Notes under the pieces: generated by a model | What the model was told of the DNA's origin: nothing | Seen by the model: the letters and a program-made list of their open reading frames with translations, nothing else | The model's database searches: none | Part shown: piece after piece, positions 27,529 through 34,951 of the stretch | Layout: each line of letters opens with the position of its first letter | How positions within the stretch are numbered: position 1 is the stretch's first letter | Translations under genes and position numbers: made by a program | Source of the DNA: CAMLIZ01 sp966212505 | GTDB lineage: Bacteria > Pseudomonadota > Gammaproteobacteria > Burkholderiales > Burkholderiaceae_C | Assembly (NCBI GenBank): GCA_966212505.1 | Contig: CBIHRS010000015.1 | Coordinates: 55,933 to 119,932, forward strand | Direction of reading: 5' to 3' | DNA: 64,000 nt

Positions 27529-28236
27529 TCAGGCGGCGCGCGTGTCGAGCTGCTCGCCCAGGCGCTTGAAGGCGCCGAGCGAATGCAGCTGCGCGTAGAT
27601 CCAGGCCAGCCAGCCCTGGCGGAACCAGGCGTCGACGGTGGCCGCATCCAGCTCGTGCAGCCGGGCCTCGTCGATGATGTGGAGCCCGCCCAGGCGCAGC
27701 GGCGAGCGGTCGGCCGTCATCACCTGCAGGTTGAAGGGCTTGAACAGGTTGCGCTCGCCCAGCGCGGCGCAGAACTCGCGGGTGCGCGCATGCTCGGCGT
27801 CGAACTGGCGCAGGAAATTCATCACGCTTTCCAGCGTCTTCGTCGGCTGCTCGCCGTCGAACAGCGCCTCGCCGGCTTCGCCGGAGAAATGCGCGGCGGC
27901 CTGGTCGAAGCAGACGTTCTTGTCGTCGGTCAGCGCGAACGGATAGCGGCGGATGAAGGCGGGCGTGTAGCCGGCGTTCCAACGGCCGTCGTCCTTCAGT
28001 TGCGCGTTGCGCGCGTTGGCCAGCGACAGCAGCGCCAGCGGAAAGCGCTGGCCCTGCGCGTCGTCGGCGAACACCACCGGCAGGTGGCGGCTGGCTTCGA
28101 AGAACTCCACGCCCAGCAGCGGCACCGAATTGGTATCGCGCGAGAACGAGAAATCGTCGCTCGGTGCATAGCGCAATGCGGCATGGCGCTCGCGGTCGAG
28201 CAGGGCGGGGTCACGATAGAACAGCAGTTCGGCCAT
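27529..28236 (-). CDS. SapC family protein
   Basis: The 235-residue product matches the SapC family. It has LLFYRDPALLDRERH at the start, LPLLGVEF-like and FPLALLSLAN segments, GRWNAGYTPAFIRRYPFAL near residues 87-105, and a C-terminal region with GWLAWIYAQLHSLGAFKRL. The family was named from Campylobacter surface-layer genes, but its biochemical role is unknown. There is no signal peptide or membrane segment, so it is predicted cytoplasmic. The ATG at 28236 follows AGAGGA eight bases upstream. The stop lies 52 bp before the tpsA start on the same strand, so the two are probably co-transcribed. That placement suggests a role in making, holding or regulating the giant exoprotein, which is inference. 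It diverges from the response regulator at 28406. Confidence 0.88.
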   Translation of the reverse strand: MAELLFYRDPALLDRERHAALRYAPSDDFSFSRDTNSVPLLGVEFFEASRHLPVVFADDAQGQRFPLALLSLANARNAQLKDDGRWNAGYTPAFIRRYPFALTDDKNVCFDQAAAHFSGEAGEALFDGEQPTKTLESVMNFLRQFDAEHARTREFCAALGERNLFKPFNLQVMTADRSPLRLGGLHIIDEARLHELDAATVDAWFRQGWLAWIYAQLHSLGAFKRLGEQLDTRAA

Positions 28237-28292
28237 GGGGCAGGATCCTCTGGAATGGGGCCCCGCGAGTCTTGCAACCAAATGTGGAGAAA

Positions 28293-28312
28293 CCTGGGAG
28301 CGTCTCCCCAGG
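28293..28312. promoter_or_regulatory. Imperfect inverted repeat between sapC-like gene and divergent regulator
   Basis: CCTGGGAGCGTCTCCCCAGG has five-base arms (GGGAG/CTCCC) around CGT, extending further with one mismatch or bulge. It sits in the 169-bp divergent region, about 57 bp from one start and 94 bp from the other. It may be an operator for the adjacent regulator, but a single imperfect palindrome is weak evidence. Confidence 0.3.
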
Positions 28313-28405
28313 CCAGCCGTGAAATCTGCACGCGCCACCCCTCACAATCACGGGCTTGTGCGCAGCCGGCGCACGAGGGGCGGCCGCTAAGATGCGGCCC
28401 GCTCC

Positions 28406-29455
28406 ATGACCCCTGCCGTATCTCCGCTGGTCCTCGTCGTCGAGGACGAACTACCGATCGCCGAAATCCAGGTCGAGCACCTGCGAGCCGCCGGCCTGCG
28501 CGTGCACCACCTGGCACGCGGCGACGCGGTGGAGGCCTTCGTGCGCGCGACACCGCCCGACCTGGTCATCCTCGACGTGATGCTGCCGGGCCTGGACGGC
28601 ACCGACGTGTGCCGCGCGCTGCGGCGCTTCAGCAACGTGCCGATCATCATGGTCACCTCGCGCAGCCAGGAGGCCGACCGCCTGCTCGGCTTCGACGTGG
28701 GCGCCGACGACTACATCACCAAGCCGTTCAGCCCGCGCGAGCTGGTGGCCCGTGCGCGCGTGGCGCTGCGCCGCGGGCATGCGGCGCCACCCTCGCCTGC
28801 CGAGCCGCTGCTGGTGCGCTGGGACCGGCTGCGCGAGCGCGTGCTGTGCGCCGGCCAGGTGATGGACCTGACGCCGCACGAATACCGGCTGCTCACGGTG
28901 ATGCTCGCCCAGCCGGGACGCATCTTCTCGCGCGCGACGCTGCTGGAGCGCAGCTACGACGATCCGGGCGGCGTGTTCGAGCGTGCGGTCGACAGCCATG
29001 TGAAGAACCTGCGGCGCAAGCTCGCCGCACTGGTGCCCACGCACACCTTCATCCATGCGGTGTATGCGCTGGGCTACCGCTTCGAGCCGGTGGCCAACAA
29101 CGCCGCCGAACCGCCGCCCAGCCCGCCGCCGGCCGGCGTGGTGGAGGTGGCGGCCGACCTGAAGGAGCGGCTGCCGGGTTTCCTGGCGAGCCGGCATGAG
29201 GCGCTGGCCGAGCTGAAGGCCGCCATGGCCGCCGGCGAGCGCGAGCTCGTGGTGCGCATCGCCCACCGCATCGCGGGCAGCTTCGCGCTCTATGGCTTCA
29301 AGGATGCGGCTCGCGCCTGCCAGCGCATCGAGGCGGAGGGCGCCAGCGCGCCGCTGCACCGCCTCGAGATGTGGCTCGACAAGCTGGGCCAGCACCTGCG
29401 GAAGGTGCAGGTCCGCTTCGTCGACGTGGAAACGAACTTCGGGCTGCTGGATTAG
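28406..29455 (+). CDS. OmpR-type response regulator with C-terminal HPt domain
   Basis: The 349-residue protein has three parts. A receiver spans residues 1-120, with acidic pocket Glu13/Asp14, phosphoacceptor Asp57 in VILDVMLPGLDG, and the KPFSPRELVAR lysine motif. A winged-helix DNA-binding domain covers about residues 130-235 (LTPHEYRLLTVMLAQPG, then VDSHVKNLRRKL and GYRFEP). After a Pro-rich linker, residues about 255-340 form a four-helix HPt-like domain with IAHRIAGSFALYGF, where His287 followed by Gly three residues on (HxxxG) is the likely phosphorylated residue. Receiver plus DNA-binding plus HPt in one chain is uncommon. It may pass or drain phosphate within a relay while binding DNA. 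No partner kinase is adjacent. It is divergent from the adhesin unit, which makes that unit a candidate target. The stop overlaps the next convergent gene by three bases. Confidence 0.88.
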   Translation: MTPAVSPLVLVVEDELPIAEIQVEHLRAAGLRVHHLARGDAVEAFVRATPPDLVILDVMLPGLDGTDVCRALRRFSNVPIIMVTSRSQEADRLLGFDVGADDYITKPFSPRELVARARVALRRGHAAPPSPAEPLLVRWDRLRERVLCAGQVMDLTPHEYRLLTVMLAQPGRIFSRATLLERSYDDPGGVFERAVDSHVKNLRRKLAALVPTHTFIHAVYALGYRFEPVANNAAEPPPSPPPAGVVEVAADLKERLPGFLASRHEALAELKAAMAAGERELVVRIAHRIAGSFALYGFKDAARACQRIEAEGASAPLHRLEMWLDKLGQHLRKVQVRFVDVETNFGLLD

Positions 29456-29955
29456 CGCCGGCCCGCCGCAGTGGCAAACCCGAGCGCGGCCACGCCCAGG
29501 CCGGGCTCCACGCGGTTGGAATAGATCAGCATCAGCGCATGCCCGCCGGCCGGCGGCGACACCACGTCGACGCGCGAGGCGGTGGCCCCGCTGCCCCACG
29601 ACACCAACGAGCTCTCGCGCGCATCGGGCGGGCCATAGCTGCTCTGGAACTCGGTCAGCAGCGTCTGCTGGTCGACCTCGGTATCGAGGGCCACCATGAA
29701 CAGGCGGTTGCGGTGGAAGCAGTAGCGCACCTCCTGCAGCGGGCTGTCACCGAACAGCAGGTTCTCGCGCTCGCGGGTGTAGCAGGACACGTCGCCGTCG
29801 GTGTAGGCCAGTGTCGACCTGCCGAGCTTGGCCACGTCGTCACCCCACATCACCCCCCGGAAGCCGCGCATCTCGACGGCCGAGGCCGTGAGTGACGCGA
29901 CGCCAAGACCCAGCAGCGCAACAAGCTTGACGACGGTGCGGGAGAAGGAGGCCAT
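29452..29955 (-). CDS. Small exported protein of unknown function
   Basis: The 167-residue product begins MASFSRTVVKLVALLGLG and has a clear signal peptide, with likely cleavage after LTASA (near residue 26). The mature part contains MRGFRGVMWGDDVAKLG, a pattern seen in periplasmic proteins that describe a substrate-binding or lipoprotein-like fold. It also has two cysteines (SCYTRE and RYCFHRN) that could form a disulfide, and SSYGPPD near residue 115. I recognise no characterised family. The ATG at 29955 is preceded by GAGGGAA; a longer in-frame start at 29988 would add residues ahead of the signal peptide. The stop overlaps the upstream regulator stop, so the two genes converge tail to tail with no space for a separate terminator. 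Confidence 0.75.
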   Translation of the reverse strand: MASFSRTVVKLVALLGLGVASLTASAVEMRGFRGVMWGDDVAKLGRSTLAYTDGDVSCYTRERENLLFGDSPLQEVRYCFHRNRLFMVALDTEVDQQTLLTEFQSSYGPPDARESSLVSWGSGATASRVDVVSPPAGGHALMLIYSNRVEPGLGVAALGFATAAGRR

Positions 29956-29989
29956 GCGATTCCCTCGGGGAGTGGTTGGTGCGTCCAAT

Positions 29990-30018
29990 GTGTCAATTCA
30001 CGGCTATTTGTGTCAATT
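29990..30018. promoter_or_regulatory. Direct repeat GTGTCAATT, two copies 20 bp apart
   Basis: GTGTCAATT occurs at 29990-29998 and again at 30010-30018, in the 235-bp divergent region between the exported protein (29955) and the binding protein (30191). The stretch is AT-rich for this genome. Start-to-start spacing of 20 bp places both copies on one DNA face, as for a tandem activator or repressor site. The binding factor is unknown. Confidence 0.4.
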
Positions 30019-30190
30019 AGAAACATCACAGCCGGCCACCGCAGAGCGAGCAGGAAGTCGCAGTCTGGAGCGATGAAACAACTTCCGGCAGCTGTATCGG
30101 TTCGTAAAAACGGCTCAAGAGCCCCCTCCAATCCGCCGAATTGCCACAAGTCACGGTTCGCCGTTCTTTCGACTTTGAGGGAGGTTGAAG

Positions 30191-31327
30191 ATGCAACGCA
30201 GAAACTTCGTGCTCGCGGGTTCCGCCCTGTTCGCAGGCGGTCTTGGCGGCGTCCTGCCCGCCAGCCAGGCGGCACAACTCACCACGATCAAGTTCGGCCA
30301 GTCGGCCTCGCTCTCGGGCGGCCAGGCCAGCTACGGCAAGGACGTGCGCGACGGCATCGCTGCCGCGTTCGCCGCGGCCTCCAAGGCCGATGCCGCCAAG
30401 GGCGTGCGCTACGAGCTGGCCACGCTGGACGATGGCGGCGTGAAGGCGCGCTGCGCCGGCAACGTCAACCAGCTGATCGATGGCGGCGCCGCCGCGATCA
30501 TCGGCCTGACCAGCGGCGCCGGCGCCGAGGCCTGCATGCCAGCGATCGAGCAGGCGCAGATCCCGCTGCTGGGCACCGCCAGCGGCAACATGGCCATCCG
30601 CGCCAGCAACGCCAGCTCGGCCTACCACGTGCGCGCCGGCTACGACCTCGAATACCAGCGCATGGTGGCCTACGTGAAGGACTTCGGCCTGCGCCGGGTC
30701 GGCGTGGTCTACCTGCAGGACACCTCCAAGGCCAACATGGAGGCGATGAACGAAGCGCTGAGCGCGATGGGCATCGTGCCCAAGGTGGCCGTGGCGATCG
30801 ACCGCAACAGCGCCTCGTTCGACGAGGCCGCCAACACGCTGATGGCCTCCAAGCTCGACTGCGTGCTGTTCACCGCCAACGCCGCGCCGGTGGCGGCCAT
30901 CATCGAGCAGATGAGTGCGGCGAAGTACCCGGGCCTGTTCTACGCCTCGTCGTTCGCGGGCCAGGACCTGATCGACACCCTCACCGCCAAGCAGCGCAGC
31001 TGCATCATGAGCATGGTGGTGCCGCGCCCCAATGCGATGGGCGTGGGCGTGGTGGCGCAGTGCCAGCGCGACCTCAATGCCTACGACAACCGCACCCGCA
31101 TCGGCATGACGGTGCTCGAGGGCTACATCACCGGCCGCATCGCGGTGGAAGCCGCGCGCACCGCGATGAAGGCCGGCGTGCCGGTGAACCGCGCCCGCAT
31201 GAAGGAAGTGCTGGCCGGCCTGCGCGCCGACCTGGGCGGCTACCGCGTCGACTTCGGCGCCGGCCCGCAGGGCTCGCGCTACGTCGACCTGATCGCGGTC
31301 GACCGCTACGGCCGACTCGTCGGCTGA
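30191..31327 (+). CDS. Branched-chain-amino-acid-type ABC substrate-binding protein (orphan)
   Basis: The 378-residue protein belongs to the type-1 periplasmic binding fold (LivK-like, Leu/Ile/Val class). The leader MQRRNFVLAGSALFAGGLGG carries a twin-arginine-like motif, and cleavage is likely after SQAA, suggesting Tat export of a prefolded protein. The mature part starts TTIKFGQSASLSGGQASYGK, the typical ligand-lobe opening. AAAIIGLTSGAGAEACMPAI and IPLLGTASGN follow. The ATG at 30191 is preceded by a strong GGAGG (30180-30184); a TTG at 30185 is a less likely start. No permease or ATPase genes are nearby, so this orphan may serve a distant transporter or act as a sensor input. The ligand is unknown. 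A hairpin follows the gene at 31345. Confidence 0.88.
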   Translation: MQRRNFVLAGSALFAGGLGGVLPASQAAQLTTIKFGQSASLSGGQASYGKDVRDGIAAAFAAASKADAAKGVRYELATLDDGGVKARCAGNVNQLIDGGAAAIIGLTSGAGAEACMPAIEQAQIPLLGTASGNMAIRASNASSAYHVRAGYDLEYQRMVAYVKDFGLRRVGVVYLQDTSKANMEAMNEALSAMGIVPKVAVAIDRNSASFDEAANTLMASKLDCVLFTANAAPVAAIIEQMSAAKYPGLFYASSFAGQDLIDTLTAKQRSCIMSMVVPRPNAMGVGVVAQCQRDLNAYDNRTRIGMTVLEGYITGRIAVEAARTAMKAGVPVNRARMKEVLAGLRADLGGYRVDFGAGPQGSRYVDLIAVDRYGRLVG

Positions 31328-31344
31328 TCGGCAGAGCCTGAAAA

Positions 31345-31365
31345 CGACTTTGCAGGCCAAAGTCG
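31345..31365 (+). terminator. Hairpin after the binding-protein gene
   Basis: CGACTTTG and CAAAGTCG form a perfect 8-bp stem around a five-base loop (CAGGC), 18 bases after the stop at 31327. An AAAA run precedes the stem, but no T-run follows. It could be a terminator of a GC-rich host or a palindromic operator for the next gene at 31522. Confidence 0.45.
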
Positions 31366-31521
31366 CGACCCTGCGTTCCCCAAGCCCCCGCCGCCGAGTC
31401 GGCCGCTCACGCGGCTGTCACGGCCGGTGTTTATAACGTCGCCTTCCCAACCCACGGAAAACGCGGGGCGGGGCGACGGCCACGAGCATCGCTGCCCGCG
31501 CCCGCGTGAAGGCTGTACTTC

Positions 31522-32286
31522 ATGCGGAAGCATCCCACTCCCGGCCGCCGCCGCGGCATCGCGATGGCCGCCACCGCCGGCATCGCCGCGGTGCTGATCT
31601 GGAACCTGCGCGAAGGCAGCGCCACACCCCCGCCTCCTGCACCTGCCGCGCCCGCACAGCCCGTGGCGCGTGCGCCCTCCCCGTTCGGTGACGGCCCGGC
31701 CGTGCTGGGCCCCGATGCCGAACCCGCGCCCGCCGCCGGCGTGCGGGCCGCCGAGGCGGCCGCCAGCGCCATCGTGCCCGCGGGGCCGCCGCCGGCCGGC
31801 ATCAGCGCCGAGCAATGGCGTCAGCTGCAGGAGAGCCTGCGCGGCAACCCCAACCGCGAGGCCGAGCTGGCCCGCATCGTCGACTACATGGGCTTCCAGC
31901 ACACCCTGCAGCAATACCGCGACCGGCGCAGCCAGGGCGCGGCGCCGGCCGAACTGCAGGCGCTGGCGCGGCAGGTCGACCAGGGCATCGACGTGCACCT
32001 CGCACGCGGCGAGCTCTCGGCCGGCGAGGCCAACCTGCTGAAGAGCACGGTGCTGCTCGATCTCGAGCCCGATCCCGGCCAGCGCGCGCTGATGCTCAAC
32101 GAATGGCGCGACCAAGTGGCGCAGGCGCCGGCCACGGCCGACCCGCGGGCCGAGACCTACCGGCGGCGGCAGGCCGAGATCGTGGCCGCCTGGCAGGCGC
32201 AGCCGCCCGAGCGGCGCGACCCGCAGCAACTGCAAGCGCAGCTCGAGACGCTGCGCCAGTCGTCGTTCGGCGGCGAAGGGAGATAG
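31522..32286 (+). CDS. Membrane-anchored helical protein, possible secretion chaperone
   Basis: The 254-residue product has one N-terminal membrane segment (IAMAATAGIAAVLIW, about residues 13-27). An Ala/Pro-rich linker follows to about residue 90. The C-terminal domain of about 160 residues is predicted strongly helical (ISAEQWRQLQESLRG, RIVDYMGFQHTLQQYRDRR, LNEWRDQVAQA). This layout (anchor, variable linker, periplasmic helices) is that of lipase-specific foldases and similar accessory proteins such as the Pseudomonas PlcR type. I see no diagnostic foldase motif, so this is only a resemblance. It lies 53 bp upstream of a secreted esterase gene in the same direction, so co-transcription and a partner role are plausible. 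The ATG at 31522 has an AAGG site upstream. Confidence 0.65.
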   Translation: MRKHPTPGRRRGIAMAATAGIAAVLIWNLREGSATPPPPAPAAPAQPVARAPSPFGDGPAVLGPDAEPAPAAGVRAAEAAASAIVPAGPPPAGISAEQWRQLQESLRGNPNREAELARIVDYMGFQHTLQQYRDRRSQGAAPAELQALARQVDQGIDVHLARGELSAGEANLLKSTVLLDLEPDPGQRALMLNEWRDQVAQAPATADPRAETYRRRQAEIVAAWQAQPPERRDPQQLQAQLETLRQSSFGGEGR

Positions 32287-32339
32287 CCCGACGCAGGTGC
32301 CGGACTTCGTGTTTCTCGTGTGCAACTCAAGGAGGAACG

Positions 32340-33623
32340 ATGGACACACCTGCAATCAGGCCGACATGTTGGCACCGACTCGGCCGCTGGCTCGCCGCGC
32401 TGGCCTTCACGCTGCTCGCGCCCTGCGCGATGGCCGGCTACTTCCAGTGGGACGTGGTGGAACTGCCCGTCTCGTCCGGCGCCGCCTGCGGCGACGGCAC
32501 GCCCTACCGCTTCTTCGTCAACCGAACGCCGTTCACGACCAACACCGTTGTGATGTACGAAGGCGGCGGCGCCTGCTGGGACCAGGACTCTTGTCTAGGC
32601 AAGGGCCACCTGAGCGCGAGCAATCCCAACGGCATACCGCCCGACTACCTGAGCAAGCTCGACACCGCGGCCTTCGGCCTGATCACGCCCTTCACCGCGC
32701 GGCTCGATCCCTTCGACCAGGTCCGCACGCAGAGCTGGAACATCGTCTACCTGCCCTACTGCACCGGCGACGTGCACACCGGCAGCGCGATGAAGGTCTA
32801 CACCGACACCGACCCGGCGCATCCGCGGGTGGAGTTCCACCGCGGCCAAGCCAACGTGGACGGTGCGGCGCACTGGCTGCGCGCCACCATCGGCCAGCCG
32901 GGCGAGCTGCTGCTCACCGGCTTCTCGGCCGGCGGCGCCGGCTCGGCCGCCACCTACGCGCTGATGCGCGACACGCTGCAACCCGGCCGCTCGTCGCTGC
33001 TGGCCGATTCGGGCCCGCTGTTTCCGGCACCGCGCGCCAGCACGCCGCAGCAGTCGCCCTCGCTGCCGCTGCACAACCGCATCCGCGAAGCCTGGGGGCT
33101 GGACGAGCCTGGCGGCATGATCCCGCGCTTCGCCGGCCGGCCCGGCTTCGACCCCAACGACCTGGGCAGCGTGTCGGCCGCGATGGCGCTGAGCTATCCG
33201 CAAGACCGCTTCCAGTACGCGCTGTTCCAGACCGACGGCATCTTCTCGGCCTTCAGCTACGCCAAGTTCTACGGCGACATCATCAGCGCCGGCAGCGACA
33301 GCGAGCGCAAGGCCCGCATCAACCAGCGCTGGCGGCAGGACATCCACCAATGGATGCCGGTGCTCAGCCGCTACCCCAACGTGGGCTACCACGTGCCCTT
33401 CTGGCGCCTGCTCAACGACGCGCACTGCCTCACGATCGTCGACTTCTCGGGCACCGGCATCGAGGAAGACGGCATCGGCTCGCTGAAGCCGGTGGTCGAC
33501 AACACGCTCGACCGCGACAAGCCGCCGATGCGCCACTACGAGGACGACAACTTCTGGGACTACCTGCGGCCGGTGAACCCGGTGCAGTACCTGGTGGCGG
33601 CGTTCCTCAAGCTGTTCGGGTGA
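32340..33623 (+). CDS. Secreted pectinacetylesterase-family hydrolase
   Basis: The 427-residue protein has a signal peptide (WLAALAFTLLAPCAMA, cleavage near residue 32) and the features of the pectinacetylesterase/Notum family. MYEGGGACWD near residue 72 resembles the oxyanion segment, YLPYCTGDVHTG near residues 138-148 is typical, and the nucleophile elbow GFSAGGAGSA has Ser196. DAHCLT near residue 360 may supply the catalytic His. The fold cuts ester bonds on carbohydrates or other molecules; the substrate here is unknown. The ATG at 32340 follows AAGGAGG five bases upstream. Its last 17 bases overlap the convergent kinase gene at 33607. A helical, membrane-anchored protein lies directly upstream and may assist folding or release. 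Confidence 0.85.
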   Translation: MDTPAIRPTCWHRLGRWLAALAFTLLAPCAMAGYFQWDVVELPVSSGAACGDGTPYRFFVNRTPFTTNTVVMYEGGGACWDQDSCLGKGHLSASNPNGIPPDYLSKLDTAAFGLITPFTARLDPFDQVRTQSWNIVYLPYCTGDVHTGSAMKVYTDTDPAHPRVEFHRGQANVDGAAHWLRATIGQPGELLLTGFSAGGAGSAATYALMRDTLQPGRSSLLADSGPLFPAPRASTPQQSPSLPLHNRIREAWGLDEPGGMIPRFAGRPGFDPNDLGSVSAAMALSYPQDRFQYALFQTDGIFSAFSYAKFYGDIISAGSDSERKARINQRWRQDIHQWMPVLSRYPNVGYHVPFWRLLNDAHCLTIVDFSGTGIEEDGIGSLKPVVDNTLDRDKPPMRHYEDDNFWDYLRPVNPVQYLVAAFLKLFG

Positions 33624-34818
33624 TGGCATGGGCGGGCCGATTCGCCGCAAAGGCCCGCCCGGCATCGATCTCCAGGCCGATCCACGTGCCCCGGCCCGGC
33701 GACGAGCGGATCGACAAGCTGGCGCCCATGCGCTGCGCCCGCTCACGCATGCCAAGCAGGCCCCAGCGCCGCCGGCCGGCGCGCAGCTTCTGGCGATCGA
33801 TGCCCACGCCGTCGTCGCGCACCTCGAGCCGGAAGCCCTCGGGCCGATAGCTCAGGTGCACCACCACCCGGCTCGGCTTTGCATGGCGGAAGGCATTGAG
33901 CAAGGCCTCGCGGCCGATGCGGTAGGCCTCGTCCAGCGCCTGCGGCTGCAGCCGCCGCACCGTGCCGTGCCGGTGCAGCTCGAAGGGCAGCCGGTGCAGT
34001 GCCGAGAGCTGCTCGCCCACGGCCGCCATCGCATCGCCCAGGTCGGCATCGTCGCCGCCGGGCGCTGCACGAAGGCCGGCCACCCGGTCGCGCCCCTCGG
34101 CCAGCGCCTCGTCGGCATGGGCCAGCGCCCGCTCCATCATCCCGCGCGACGGATGCTCGGCCGGAATGCCCTGCGCGGCGGCGTGGAACTGCAGGATCAG
34201 GCCGTTGACGCTCTGCAGCAGCGTGTCGTGGAGCTCACGCGCGATGCGCTCGCGCTCGAGCGTGACCGTCATCTCCCGCACACGCCCCTCGGCCATCTCG
34301 ACGCGGCGCACGTAGTCGCGGCCGATCGCGCCGAACATCAGGAACACCACCGAGATGTTGAGCCAGCGCAGCGCGGTGACCGTCAGCGGGTCGAGCGGGT
34401 AGCGCACCGGCACCGTCTGGGTCAGCGCGTCGACGCCGATGTACACCGCCAGCAGGAAGCCCAGTGCTCCGAAGGCCTGGCGCGGCGAGCGGCTGACGGC
34501 CACCGCCGGAATGAACACCAGCATGAAGTAGTGGATGCCGGTGGCCCAGCCCAGCAGCACCGACGACACGCCGGCGTGCACCAGCACTTCGGTCCACATC
34601 AGCAGCACCGCGGGCCGGTTGCGCCGGCGCGTGAGCAGCAGATAGGCCGTGGCATACATGCCGCAGCTGACCACGTTGGTGGCCGCCATCACCGGCATGC
34701 CGAGCAACGAGAACACCACCAGGTAGAGCACGTCCACGCACCCGGCCCACAGGGCGATCCGGCGCAACATCAGCCAGAACGCGCCACGGGACATCGGCGC
34801 AGGGTCGGGATACGTCAT
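33607..34818 (-). CDS. NarL-group sensor histidine kinase (orphan)
   Basis: The 403-residue kinase has an N-terminal membrane domain with about six hydrophobic segments (roughly residues 15-180, for example VDVLYLVVFSLLGMPV). A dimerisation/phosphoacceptor helix ERERIARELHDTLLQS follows, with His197 as the likely phosphorylated residue. An ATPase domain with ALDEAYRIGREALLNAFRHA and VRDDGVGID completes it. This is the HisKA_3 type, which normally pairs with a LuxR/NarL-type response regulator. None is adjacent, so the partner is encoded elsewhere. The ATG at 34818 has GGAG upstream; a longer start at 34938 would add a non-membrane tail. The signal is unknown. Confidence 0.85.
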   Translation of the reverse strand: MTYPDPAPMSRGAFWLMLRRIALWAGCVDVLYLVVFSLLGMPVMAATNVVSCGMYATAYLLLTRRRNRPAVLLMWTEVLVHAGVSSVLLGWATGIHYFMLVFIPAVAVSRSPRQAFGALGFLLAVYIGVDALTQTVPVRYPLDPLTVTALRWLNISVVFLMFGAIGRDYVRRVEMAEGRVREMTVTLERERIARELHDTLLQSVNGLILQFHAAAQGIPAEHPSRGMMERALAHADEALAEGRDRVAGLRAAPGGDDADLGDAMAAVGEQLSALHRLPFELHRHGTVRRLQPQALDEAYRIGREALLNAFRHAKPSRVVVHLSYRPEGFRLEVRDDGVGIDRQKLRAGRRRWGLLGMRERAQRMGASLSIRSSPGRGTWIGLEIDAGRAFAANRPAHAITRTA

Positions 34819-34865
34819 CGAGCTCCACAGTGGCCCGGCATGAGGCCGGGCCGAGCCATTGTGCA

Positions 34866-34883
34866 GGCCGCCCCCGAGCGGCC
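34866..34883 (-). terminator. GC-rich hairpin downstream of the LysR gene
   Basis: GGCCGC and GCGGCC form a perfect 6-bp stem with a six-base loop, in the 133-bp gap after the LysR stop at 34952. A second C5/G5 hairpin lies at 34916-34930. No T-run follows either, so a terminator role is weak. Confidence 0.25.
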
Positions 34884-34951
34884 GCACGTACCGAAGCTCA
34901 AATTTGCGCACAGTCCCCCCGGGATGGGGGCCAGGCACAACGAGGCAGCCG

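Noticed and set aside
13662..27569. A 4635-codon open frame on the plus strand, antisense to tpsA
   Set aside because: It mirrors the codon phase of tpsA, whose biased GC-rich codons rarely give antisense stops. Its translation is Arg/Ala/Gly/His-rich low complexity with no leader or domain, and the tpsA frame is clearly the coding one.
30026..31360. A 444-codon minus-strand frame opposite the substrate-binding protein
   Set aside because: It is antisense to a clear LivK-type protein with a strong ribosome binding site, and its translation is typical GC-rich shadow sequence.
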